Part shown: positions 11,044 through 21,383 of the stretch, one piece after another
Numbering within the stretch: the first letter of the stretch is position 1
Layout of the letters: each line of letters starts with the position of its first letter
Source: Ridgeia piscesae
Taxonomy: Eukaryota; Annelida; Polychaeta; Sabellida; Siboglinidae
Length of the DNA stretch: 64,000 nt
NCBI GenBank assembly: GCA_025642075.2
Contig: JAODUO010000029.1
Location: 33,501-97,500, forward strand
Reading direction: 5' to 3'
Notes under the pieces: generated by a model
What the model saw: the letters and a program-made list of their open reading frames with translations, nothing else
Told to the model about the DNA's origin: nothing
Databases searched by the model: none
Made by a program: the position numbers and the translations under genes

Positions 11044-11278
11044 AGCAGAAATGTAGTACTCATACTAAAATAATGGCTGTTTTTTTAAATATAAACCAAG
11101 TACTTCAAAAAATGCTTATTTGAAAACCAAACGCTAAAATGTCAAACTAAAATATAAACAACATACTATAGAACTTAGTCATTGACAAATTCATAAACAT
11201 TATATTACACACATAGCCATGTCTGCAGTAGATAGTTTATTTTTGGAATAATGTATATTGCAGCTGCTTATTTTATCT

Positions 11279-11350
11279 GTGTGGTCCTTAGTTAGTGCCG
11301 ATATAATTTCATGATAATCAACCGGTAATTCTGATCATCCTACAACCACA
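11279..11350 (-). ncRNA. C/D box snoRNA copy, diverged
   Basis: The guide GAATTACCGG, D' box TTGA and second guide ATATCGGCACTAA are kept. The C box is altered (ATGATCA) and the D box reads CTAA. The terminal stem is TGTGGT/ACCACA, different in sequence from other copies yet still paired. It may be weak or non-functional. Confidence 0.55.
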
Positions 11351-11643
11351 CCATTTCAAGACATTTGAATGCCTTGACAACTGAGTCTAAACAAGCATAT
11401 AATTGTTTATTATTAGATTTGATATTGAAAACTGACATGCAGACAACGGCCGATTTTGCTCTTCATACACTGGCTCTTCTTCCATTGTTGAGATCCTCGG
11501 CAGACATCAACTATCTGCAGACAGACAATCACCCAAATTACACCTTCAGTCAAGACAGAATAAGGTTTCACAATTCCTCATAATTTAGCATAAGCCTAAT
11601 CTATAGTGCACAACAGTCTACTTTGAACTCTTAATCACAAGTT

Positions 11644-11708
11644 GGTTCTCAGTTAATGCCGATGTGTTATCACGTAGATCAAGCGGTAATTCTCCTCATC
11701 ACAGAACC
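11644..11708 (-). ncRNA. C/D box snoRNA copy (array unit 1)
   Basis: A 65-base element on the minus strand: terminal stem GGTTCT/AGAACC, C box GTGATGA, guide GGAGAATTACCGC, D' box TTGA, C' box GTGATAA, guide CACATCGGCATTAA, D box CTGA. It matches the consensus of the array exactly. Confidence 0.88.
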
Positions 11709-11862
11709 AACGTATATTGTAGTATTCACAAATTTGTATTCTTTTTAAAACACCGACCCTAGTAATCTTTCAAGACTAAATATACACAGACTAAAAATTC
11801 TGAAGAGAAGCAAATATTTTTTTTTTCAAATATACTAATAAGTTTACAGCAATAATTCATTT

Positions 11863-11927
11863 GGTTCTCAGTTAATGCCGATGTGTTATCACGTAGATCA
11901 AGCGGTAATTCTCCTCATCACAGAACC
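11863..11927 (-). ncRNA. C/D box snoRNA copy (array unit 2)
   Basis: Identical in all boxes and guides to the copy at 11644-11708; start-to-start distance is 219 bases. On the minus strand the acceptor-like CTCTTCAG lies about 60 bases beyond its 3' end. Confidence 0.88.
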
Positions 11928-12094
11928 AACGTATACTGTAATATTCACAAATTTGTATTCTTTTTAAAACACCGACCCTAGTAATCTTTCAAGACTAAAT
12001 ATACATAGACAACTAAAAATTCTGAAGAGTACCGGTAAGCAAATTCTTTTATTTTCTTCAAATTTACTTATAAGTTTACAGCAATAATTCATTT

Positions 12095-12159
12095 GGTTCT
12101 CAGTTAATGCCGATGTGTTATCACGTAGATCAAGCGGTAATTCTCCTCATCATAGAACC
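12095..12159 (-). ncRNA. C/D box snoRNA copy (array unit 3)
   Basis: Same boxes and guides as its neighbours. The only change is at the C-box edge (GGTTCTATGATGAGG), which gives ATGATGA, still a canonical C box (R = A). Confidence 0.88.
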
Positions 12160-12320
12160 AACGTATACTGTAATATTCACAAATTTGTATTCTTTTTAAA
12201 ACACCGACCCTAGTAATCTTTCAAAACTAAATATACATAGACGACTAAAAATTCTGAAGAATAAGCAAATTCATTTATTTTCTTCAAATTTACTTATAAG
12301 TTTACAGCAATAATTCATTT

Positions 12321-12385
12321 GGTTCTCAGTTAATGCCGATGTGTTATCACGTAGATCAAGCGGTAATTCTCCTCATCACAGAACC
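12321..12385 (-). ncRNA. C/D box snoRNA copy (array unit 4)
   Basis: Consensus copy with C box GTGATGA, D' TTGA, C' GTGATAA, D CTGA and the six-base terminal stem. It lies 226 bases from the previous copy. Confidence 0.88.
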
Positions 12386-12552
12386 AACGTATACTGTAAT
12401 ATTCACAAATTTGTATTCTTTTTAAAACACCGACGCTAGTAATCTTTCAAGACTAAATATACATAGACGACTAAAAATTCTGAAGAGTACCGGTAAGCAA
12501 ATTCTTTTATTTTCTTCAAATTTACTTATAAGTTTACAGCAATAATTCATTT

Positions 12553-12617
12553 GGTTCTCAGTTAATGCCGATGTGTTATCACGTAGATCAAGCGGTAATT
12601 CTCCTCATCATAGAACC
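12553..12617 (-). ncRNA. C/D box snoRNA copy (array unit 5)
   Basis: Same sequence as the copy at 12095 (C box ATGATGA). The alternation of the two variants shows that two-unit blocks of about 458 bases were duplicated together. Confidence 0.88.
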
Positions 12618-12778
12618 AACGTATACTGTAATATTCACAAATTTGTATTCTTTTTAAAACACCGACCCTAGTAATCTTTCAAAACTAAATATACTTAGAC
12701 AACTAAAAATTCTGAAGAATAAGCAAATTCATTTATTTTCTTCAAATTTACTTATAAGTTTACAGCAATAATTCATTT

Positions 12779-12843
12779 GGTTCTCAGTTAATGCCGATGT
12801 GTTATCACGTAGATCAAGCGGTAATTCTCCTCATCACAGAACC
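12779..12843 (-). ncRNA. C/D box snoRNA copy (array unit 6)
   Basis: Consensus copy with all four boxes and both guides intact. The flanking unit has begun to diverge (CACACAATTGTTAATG in place of CACAAATTTGTATTC). Confidence 0.88.
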
Positions 12844-13020
12844 AACGTATACTGTAATATTCACACAATTGTTAATGTTTTTTAAAACACCGACCCTAGT
12901 AATCTTACAAGACTAAATATACACTAAATATTCTGAAGAGTCTAATTCTGTGGAATGTCCCGAAGCAACAATTTTTTCTTCAAATTTATTTATAATTAGG
13001 TTTACAGCGATTATTTGCTT

Positions 13021-13085
13021 GGTTCTCAGTTAATGCCGATGTGTTATCACGTAGATCAAGCGGTAATTCTCCTCATCACAGAACC
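13021..13085 (-). ncRNA. C/D box snoRNA copy (array unit 7)
   Basis: Consensus snoRNA in a diverged unit. Beyond its 3' end lies the acceptor CTCTTCAG at 12933-12940, about 88 bases away, followed by a candidate micro-exon with donor gtaaga at 12903-12908. Confidence 0.87.
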
Positions 13086-13347
13086 AATTTCTTATCTGAT
13101 CTTACCATGTTAGTTTTAAAATGTGAGATAATGGGAGAATTTCCTAAGGTTGTCAGTATCTGGCATTTATAATCTGGGAAAGGTACTATTACCAGTCTTT
13201 CATTGCAGTGCTCACCTTCTCTTTAAAACTATTATTACATAGTGCTTTGATACTCAGCCTTCCAACCTGACGTATAAACTTTTCAAAACAATGTAGAAAC
13301 TTTTTTATTTTACTATGTTGTCTACAGTTTTATAACATGATTTGATT

Positions 13348-13412
13348 GGTTCTCAGTTAGTGCCGATGTGGTATCATGGTGATCAAGCGGTAATTCGCCT
13401 CGTCATCGAACC
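13348..13412 (-). ncRNA. C/D box snoRNA copy, variant
   Basis: The guide GCGAATTACCGC, D' TTGA, second guide CACATCGGCACTAA, D box CTGA and stem GGTTC/GAACC are kept. The C box is ATGACGA, one change from consensus. A good acceptor (atacgtcag|GTTGG) lies 81 bases beyond its 3' end. Confidence 0.75.
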
Positions 13413-13709
13413 AATGTATGTCGTTTCCACATAGCACAATCAATATGCTTATTTTAAATATTTGTCCGCAAGTTCTTCATTCACACTCACCGAGATGTTT
13501 ATCGGGTTAAAACAAAGAACGTGTCTTTATTTGGAAATCAATGATGTCTCCTGTCTTTCCAATCTAAAATTAGTAAATCACCTCCTCAAAATTACCCTAG
13601 TATTACAGTCTGTTCACTATTATGAAAATAGTATGAATGAAACTTTGTATAGTGCCCAATTGTACTCACGATATCTATACTTTTTAATAAAATTAATATT
13701 ACTATTACT

Positions 13710-13774
13710 GGTTCTCAGTCAATGCCGATATAATTTCATGGTAATCAACCGGTAATTCTAATCATCACAGAACC
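13710..13774 (-). ncRNA. C/D box snoRNA copy, second subfamily
   Basis: C box GTGATGA, guide AGAATTACCGG, D' TTGA, second guide ATATCGGCATTGA, D box CTGA and stem GGTTCT/AGAACC are all intact. Base changes beside D' and in the second guide define a subfamily shared with the copies at 11279 and 14470. Confidence 0.82.
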
Positions 13775-14218
13775 ACCCTCAAATCAAAAAAACAACATTA
13801 TTTATAAAAGATTGTTATCAGTTTATTGACTGGGTTATCATAGATTTCTTACCTCCACTCCACATGGGAACTCTGGCAGTGTAATGCTTCAAGATGTCAG
13901 CCATGATTTGATCCTATCCTCCACACCAACCTGTCAACAAGTCACAATCATTACCCATCTTTTTGTGACATAATCAGGAAGCCTAGATCTTTTGTTTTCC
14001 TAAAACTAAGCTAGGTACAAGCAAACATGCTTTCTCTGCAGCTGCAAAAATATCTGGAATCAACTCTCTAATGCTACAAAAAACTACAACCACCTTCCAC
14101 AAAAATTTGCTATTATTTACACTCACATTTCAGCAGGAAGAAACCACTTACCCAAACAATTAACGTGTGATAAATTGGCAATTAAAATTAATACAATTTA
14201 TCCACTTCTGGTTTGTTT

Positions 14219-14283
14219 GGTTCTCAGTTAATGCCGATGTGTTATCATTTGGATCAAGCGGTAATTCTCCTCATCACAGAACC
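14219..14283 (-). ncRNA. C/D box snoRNA copy outside the tandem array
   Basis: Near-consensus copy with C box GTGATGA, both guides and D box CTGA intact. Only the loop before C' differs (TTGATCCAAATGATAAC). The flanks are unrelated to the 230-bp unit, so it is an independent, older insertion or duplication. Confidence 0.87.
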
Positions 14284-14469
14284 AACATTTAATAAACCGT
14301 TAATAAATTTGTTTACAACAGGAATAACACCTGAAACCAACACATACTTACCAGTGAAGAATTCTTGTTGTTCCATGATCACACCCAATGTGAACCTGAA
14401 ATGTGAAATGAATGTTTATCTTAGACCACTGTGGAACTTGACAAATTTACAATGGCTGTATACTTTATA

Positions 14470-14540
14470 GGTGATTCTCAGTTAGTGCCGATATGGTTTC
14501 ATTGTGATCAAACGGTAATTCTAATCATCCTTCAATCACC
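14470..14540 (-). ncRNA. C/D box snoRNA copy with rewritten terminal stem
   Basis: Both guide cores (GAATTACCG and ATATCGGCACTAA) and the D box CTGA are kept. The C box is ATGATTA. The terminal stem is GGTGATT/AATCACC instead of GGTTCT/AGAACC, with both strands changed together. The acceptor of the 14352-14395 exon is 74 bases beyond its 3' end. Confidence 0.72.
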
Positions 14541-17230
14541 AAGATGCCAGTAGGTTTAAATATGTTGCATATGAAGACCTTGTAAATTAATAATTTTAAA
14601 CTGTTTGTTCTGTTAATTAGAATACACCCTGAACCGAGTGTATACTTGGTAAGGATGTGTTATTTTGATATGTTTAGTAATGTCACTGTGGTGCTTACCT
14701 CGTGAGAGTGAGTCCTCCAGGTTTCAGAATGGAAACTCAACTCATAACAGCAATCTGTCAAATCCCATCCAACAAAGATTAGTAGACAGTAAACACATAT
14801 GTGGTTTTATTTAGTATGTTTTATTGCCACCAACAATAATAGCTACTTCTGCATGTAATCCAAAGGTAAATGAACACACAGGTGCCACTAATAATACACA
14901 AATTATCACCGTAATTTTATCCACGGAAACTTATCCAAGACTAGTAGAAATAATAAAACTGCCAACATTTATTGAAGGTTACTTGAAATTTGTGTAGCAA
15001 ATCAAGTATTCCATTTCAACCGTATTCACAATGTCTGTTATCATCCAGTATTGCCTGATATTATAAGATGTTTATTACGTCCTGGCTGAATGGTGGCAAA
15101 TACTGCCTACATCATGCATGCCCAGCGGTCATTTCTTCACCAATTTCCTACTGCACAGGTTTGTTTTCTGAAAGTGCATTATTAACACTAGCGAATACTC
15201 AACCTCTACTAAAACAAGTGACGTATACGTTCCAGGTATGATTAATTAATATATTTTGTACGGTCAGCAGTCCACGAGTATTCCAGTGAAACATCCATGC
15301 AAAATATGGTATAGAATATTAGTTTGTTACATTATTACCATTGTTACATTAATATCATAGCGTTGTTTTACAATAACTATCCAGAGTGTCACGGAGACGA
15401 TGATTTCATAAAGATGATCAAGAAGCTTTTAGAGAAGCTTCGGTACAGTTTTACTGGAGCCTGGAGCCTGGAGCATTCACTGAAGCAGCATTCCCTGGGC
15501 ATCTTAATTACAACACACCTGACTTTTGAATAGAACTACCAGGTGTACAGTTATCTAACGCCAATTCATGTTGAGTTATAGGGAACATGATTCCGTATTA
15601 AGAAAAAACACCTATAAACATTTAACTGCAGATAATTGATTATATAACACTTTTTTGATTAAACGAGTACCGGTAGTTGTGTTGTCACAAACTCATGATT
15701 TCAAAGTTACAGCCATTTGAAGTTGTATCTTTGGATACTCTGTTGCCATGGACAGCAATGGCAATGTGAATGTGCCACCTACAAACAGCTACTGCCTACA
15801 TAATTTACTCAGTTTATCATTTTTAAGCTGAGCAGTGTATCTCACTGTGTGCTTCATGATAGGAAATTTATTTGCACTACTACAATGAAGCCTTTAAGAA
15901 ATTATATTTTAAATGTCTATGTCTCTAAATATTTTCATTATTTCCGGTATTTAAGTGCCAACTCAAGTCTATGGTGTTTGACATTGAGTGACCCAACCAG
16001 ACCTTCCCAAATTAAACTTTACACAGATTCAAGATAAACATTAAAATGTCCTTGACCATCATGATGTGGACTTCAGTAACAGTCCATATTATGCCATTAT
16101 ATATAATGCACAACTACATGCACTCAGTCTGCACCAATCATCAAAGTATGCGCCATCACATACTATAATTATCGGGAAATAATCATCTTTTTCCAAAAAT
16201 ACACTGATGATGGATAGCTCTGAATTAACTATGGATTAGTTTCCCAACCTCCATGAAAATTATATTTGATGTTTTAAGATGGCTCCTTATTAAACTGTTG
16301 GGAAATGTGTACGTCAGTGCTTTAGATACTGAAAATGTCACGACCCAGAACAAACTTTAAAAAAGTCCTCAGTATAATCCCACAGCAAATCCTGTCAAGG
16401 TTTAGTGCCTAGCCAGTCACCATTGAAAAGCAACATGCAGTTGTTTCAAGAACGTATTAAACAAGTTACAGAACAAAAATATGGTATGATCAGGTTATAA
16501 CCCAGGTATATATTATTGTATTCCCCCCTTACAAGTCAAATTTATGACACAAAAGTTAATAAAGTAAAAATCTTAGTCAGCAGAATTGCTTTGGTTTAGT
16601 GGCATACAAAATCAATTCGATTTTGCATTACATGATGTATGTTGCTAATGCTGTCGTTCATTCAGCTGTAGTCTTGGTTCAGTCAACGGATTCTCAGACG
16701 ATGTCAGGATAAACTCATATATCTGCTGAAGGCAGAGTTTAGCAATTACATTGTATGCCAAAATGGCTCAAAATAAACAACAGTGCCACACGAACAGCTC
16801 TGCAAGACACTAAACTGACAAATATTGCAATAAAAACATCCACGGATCTCTCCCAGTAATAGCGTCTCTTGAAACGATCATCAAGTTGACAACACGGCCC
16901 AGAATGCACCTGAACACACAGCGCAAGACTGAAACGAGGAACTGACCACATGCCTACATGTATACAACACTTGGCTGCCAGCACAGTGCTTCACAGTCCA
17001 CATTACTGCACTACAAACCAAGTATTACACAGTACATACCTGGGCCACATGTGGCGGGGCTAAGCTGTCCTGATATCACGCAGTCTTCAGATCACATGTT
17101 CCTCTCTTGATGTACTCAAGGTGCTCTTTCCGGGGATAAACTAAACCTAAGGCGGCATGGCATCTCCAAGGTCTCACAGCAGTACAGGCCACAGTCACGA
17201 CGAACAGCACATTTAAACATCTCCCCACTT

Positions 17231-19018
17231 TTCTCAACGTTCCTTCACAGGCTCACATTGTTGCTTTACAAAGGAGGCACCAATAAGAGCTACTGATGAC
17301 GACAGCAAGGATTCACTGCCCATGCGAGAAATGATTCTAAAATTACAACCACAACTTTTGGTGTTGTTTAAGCCATCCAGTATTTTCCATTAAATTTACA
17401 TTTCACAATGGTTATGCTATCACACAAGCAGGTGAAACTGCGTGACGTGTCTGAGTAAGCACTGCAATAGTTTATTTGGATTTGTATATATTTTATTACT
17501 CATAAAACATCAACATGCGCAGGAATAATTTGTTTTACCACTTATGACTGTATGTGTCCTAAACTTTACGCAGCCAAAAAGTAAACATTTCAAGAAAACC
17601 CAGAGAAATATACCCAGCAAGTTACTGATATACTGTTGCAGAAAGCAACAACCCAAAGAACAATTTTGAAATATGTTCATATAATGTTATAATAACATTC
17701 AACAAGTTATTTAATTTACAACAGTTTTTACATATTAAAATATGTAGTAATATGACACACTTCTCACTCACAGGCAATCCCATTCATTCACACGTCATTT
17801 GTTCGGATGTAGTTGGAAAAACTGTTCAATTGTTTATATAGTTAATCTATGGGGTTAAACAAGTTTCATTGATATCACAAAATTTGTAAAAATAAATTGT
17901 AAAAAATAAATTAGGTAATCATATGTAAAAAATACAATAGTATGGTGTTTTTTTCACAAGTGTCATCTACCTGGTTCTGTCCACCTGTCTGTCCCCTGTC
18001 TGTCAGTGTAACTGTATGTACACTGCAGCTCTTAGTACCAGACTTGTCTTATTGATTATCAACAATTGGAATTAAATGAGAGCTTCCAACCCATTACACA
18101 GCTTGTATTGCATATAACTTAATAGAGTATACTGCATCCTGTGATACCAAGTCTGTAGTCTTCTTGACTTGAACCTGACTGCTGTCTGGCCCCAACATCT
18201 CTTCAGGTCTTCATTGGCGATTTACAACCTATCATTTATCTTGCACTAGTAAAATACTACGACAATCAATCATCATAATGAACACATCTCAAGAAATATA
18301 CACAAGTATCTACTGTGAAATAAGTTACGGTTAAAATAAATACCCATCCCTGTAGATGAATCGGGTCAATGTGGCATCTGTCGCTCAGTTGTGTGGTACA
18401 CATGCACTTGGCAATGTTCTAGGCTGCTCCGGGAAAATCATTCAAATATGTAGCGACACAGATACTATGAAAGTATCAATTCAGGAAAACACCATGCAAA
18501 GAAAGTGACATTGTATAAGTATCGTGTAAATGTCAACTCCATCACCACACAGCTGGGAACTAGAAGACTACCGCAACAAGAAACAGAAAAACTATCTTTT
18601 CAACATGATTTAATAGTCGGCATGTTATCTCACATGGTTGTCCTCATAGTAAGTGTCATCTTCACTAAAACTGTAACTCCGAGATCTCCACCGCACCAGA
18701 TGAATTTCTGAAGTCTATATCTGCAAACTACCCCAATACAAGCAAAACTGTGTATATTTTTTATCTACAAACCACCCAAATGGACCCACTAGATCAGTTC
18801 ACATAAAACATTTCAGCCCAAACTAAAGGAAATATAGGGCTACATGTCGCCAAAAAGTATTGTTTTATAACAGATGAAGTGTCGATTTGTTACTTATCCC
18901 GGTCACTATCTTTATACTTAAGAAACCAGTGATTTTACGAGTCTTGGGCACCAGTTCACTAAAGCATTCCTTGAACTGATAAGCCTAATTTTATAGTTTA
19001 AAACAAATCTCACCCCTT

Positions 19019-19056
<38 letters not shown>

Positions 19057-20160
19057 ATAATACATCATGGCACTCTCAATGTTGTTATGAAACGGTATTG
19101 TCTGGGATTGGGTCTGTATTTGAAGAAAAAAACACTGAACAACAGATAATGAGGGATAATAAGGGATTTTCCTATGAGCTCATTAACTTAGTGAAACAAG
19201 TCCTCAGAATGATCACATTCACTGACTGTATTCAAGTCCTGCGTTGTCGAGCTGTTCTGGTATGTGTTTAGTGTCATCTGTCTGATCGGCCGCTATTAGT
19301 CAAGAAGGTGACTTCTCTGTGTAGATCTGCAGTACTGGGTGTGGCTAAATCATTGGTCAGCACAACAGAGATAAGAGTGTCATTTCTTGACTCTGATTCT
19401 TGAGTGCTGACTGAGGATGCTTCACGTGTTGCCAATCAAACTAAGTGTATGTACATCATCAGGCAGTCTATGTACATCAGACAGACTTTAGGTAAAACCG
19501 ATTTACATTTAAAAAGGAATGTGCATTTAGCTTGGTAAATTTCCAAGCTTACTACTAGAATGGAAATGATGAAATTTACCCCATCACCTCAAGCAAATTA
19601 ATTTAACTAAATCTACCATAAACTATTAAAAGTGTGAAAGATATTTAAAGTTAATTTCAACACCAATTAGTCAGTCTTGAATTAGTCACATAGGCTACAT
19701 GTTGTCTCAAAATTAATATTTATTAAAACTATCTATCCACACACACACAGTTATAAAATTCATTAAATAATTAATCATGACACAATTACTGAATACTAGT
19801 ATGTGGCAAAGTGTTATAGAGAAATAAATAAAGAAAGAAACAATTGGACAACTTCTTGAGTAACTGCAGACAGGACAACAGTCTGACGTACAATTTCACA
19901 ACAAAAGTTCACATATATGTCCAGCTATGCAGCCCACCAGCAATAAGGTATTATATAATAAACCATTAAAATAAATCCTGACTGCAAACTACTGATGCAG
20001 ATTCAAATGTATAGCTTTGATGGTGAAATCTGGACCAAATTGCACCATAATTAACTGAACTACAGGTGGTTTTAAATATACCACTAATCAAGGGGCAAAC
20101 ATTTTACCTAACTGATCCAAACGAATACTCATTACACATAGATGTAACTTACAACATGGT
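17231..20160. other. Intergenic region between DBHS 3' end and snoRNA host gene
   Basis: AT-rich unique sequence apart from an (AT)n run at 19018-19062. The promoter of the snoRNA host gene should lie near 17.2-17.4 kb, but no firm TATA or initiator could be chosen. No coding exon is supported. Confidence 0.5.
19018..19062. repeat. (AT)n microsatellite
   Basis: An uninterrupted TA run with one phase slip, in intergenic DNA. Confidence 0.9.
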
Positions 20161-20165
20161 ATCTT

Positions 20166-20171
20166 TTTATT
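20166..20171 (-). promoter_or_regulatory. Candidate polyadenylation signal of DBHS gene
   Basis: AATAAA on the minus strand, about 690 bases after the stop codon. Other AT-rich signals exist further on, so the true end is uncertain. Confidence 0.35.
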
Positions 20172-20861
20172 ATGTCTAACACTAACACAATATACAGCGC
20201 AACATGTTACTCCAAACAAAAAGCGATCTAAAATAGTCTATATTCAAATGTCCTGTGTCTACGAAATTATCTTCCCACTTACGACAATAATGTTAGAAAG
20301 AAGTATTATAAGTGGCTTATCTTACACCAATTCTGCATCCTGATTTCTCAACCAGCTGGTAAAATGCACACATAGTAAAAGAAATGTTTGTCATCTACAC
20401 ATCATAGAGATAAAACCTCACCGACAACACTCAATGTACACAACCTACCAACTGCTAATAAATTCAAATTTCAACAATGATTACGTTAATCAATTTATCA
20501 TCTAAACACTACACAAAGTTAAAGACAAGTAATATATAGTATATACCATCCACTTGATGAAACGCTTAAAGGCTCCCCAACCGTGCCGGGTCCAACTGTA
20601 TAGCAGGAACAATTACGCAAACTAAGTCATGTGTAACGTGGACCCCATTCTACTACGCTCTACCCCTGTGCTGTGTTCAATAACAAGCAGCGTTTGTACA
20701 ACACGACAGTTTACAGAATCAGTGTCCTCCAAGCATCCTAGATGCCATGTGTCCTCTAGGCATCCCTGATGCCATAAATGCCATCACCATCGCAGTGCAC
20801 TGTCACTTTAGCACAAAGGAAACCACAGTTCCAAAGGGAACCACAGTTCCGTGCAATCAGT

Positions 20862-21383
20862 CTAAAACCTACGAGGTCGCTTGCTCTCAAAGAAGTCATC
20901 CCTTCCCCGGTCTCCACGGCCAATGGACCGATCCATTCCACGCTCATTTCCCATTGGACCTCGGTCGTTGCCCATCGGTCCACGCTCACTTCCCATCGGG
21001 CCGCGTTCGGCACCCATTGGGCCGCGTTCGCTGCCCATTGGGCCACCACGATCGGTACCCATTGGGCCACGTTCGTTACCCATTGGGCCGCGTTCGCTGC
21101 CCATTGGGCCACCACGCTCAGTTCCCATCGGCATGCCACGATCGCTACCCATTGGCATACCACGATCACCACCCATTGGAGCCCCACGCTGCCCCATATT
21201 GGGCACGCCCAGCCCTATGCCCATAGGGCCACCGCCCATCAGGTTGCTGATCTGCTGCATGCCGGGCTGGTTGCCCATAGCGCCAACCATGTTTCCTCCG
21301 TGTTGGCCCATGTTAGAGCCCATATTGCTGATGGGACCCATGTTGCTCGGGAAATTGGGCGGCTGGTCAAAGCGTGACTGACG
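20862..21383 (-). CDS. NONO: DBHS last exon: octapeptide-repeat tail
   Basis: Acceptor tataaacag|CGTCAG. It begins [17 protein letters not shown], then has about a dozen copies of a degenerate octapeptide PMGSERG(G) in which Ser/Asn/Thr/Ala and Glu/Asp vary. It ends [13 protein letters not shown] and stops at 20862-20864. Open frames on the other strand here (Pro/Ile/Gly-rich) are shadows. Confidence 0.9.
   Translation of the reverse strand, partial: RQSRFDQPPNFPSNMGPISNMGSNMGQHGGNMVGAMGNQPGMQQISNLMGGGPMGIGLGVPNMGQRGAPMGGDRGMPMGSDRGMPMGTERGGPMGSERGPMGNERGPMGTDRGGPMGSERGPMGAERGPMGSERGPMGNDRGPMGNERGMDRSIGRGDRGRDDFFESKRPRRF

Larger units (their letters stand above)
11640..13100. repeat. Tandem array of ~230-bp units, one snoRNA each
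   Basis: Seven snoRNAs start at intervals of 219, 232, 226, 232, 226 and 242 bases, and the sequence between them is also repeated (CACCGACCCTAGTAATCTTT, ACTAAAAATTCTGAAGA, TTTACAGCAATAATTCATTT). The snoRNA is more uniform than the spacer. This points to recent unequal crossing-over plus selection or conversion of the snoRNA part. Confidence 0.9.
10595..17230 (-). ncRNA. Multi-copy C/D box snoRNA host gene (UHG/GAS5 type)
   Basis: A spliced minus-strand transcript inferred from the snoRNAs and splice sites between them. Candidate exons are 17040-17230 (donor gtatgt), 14699-14754 (donor gtaagc), 14352-14395 (donor gtaagt), 13853-13930 (donor gtaaga), 13491-13550 (donor gtgagt), 13216-13266 (donor gtgagc), micro-exons after each array copy (acceptor CTCTTCAG), 11469-11514, and a last exon 10595-10796 with AATAAA at 10616-10621. 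Most snoRNA 3' ends lie about 55-90 bases before a usable acceptor, the usual spacing for intronic C/D snoRNAs. Joined exons give only short broken frames (one starts MADILKHYTARVPMWSG and stops soon), so the spliced RNA is probably non-coding. Exon boundaries are inferred, not proven. Confidence 0.6.

Noticed and set aside
20747..21381. Plus-strand Pro/Ile/His-rich open frames
   Set aside because: They are shadows of the repetitive DBHS last exon on the minus strand, which has correct splice phase and the conserved KRPRRF end.
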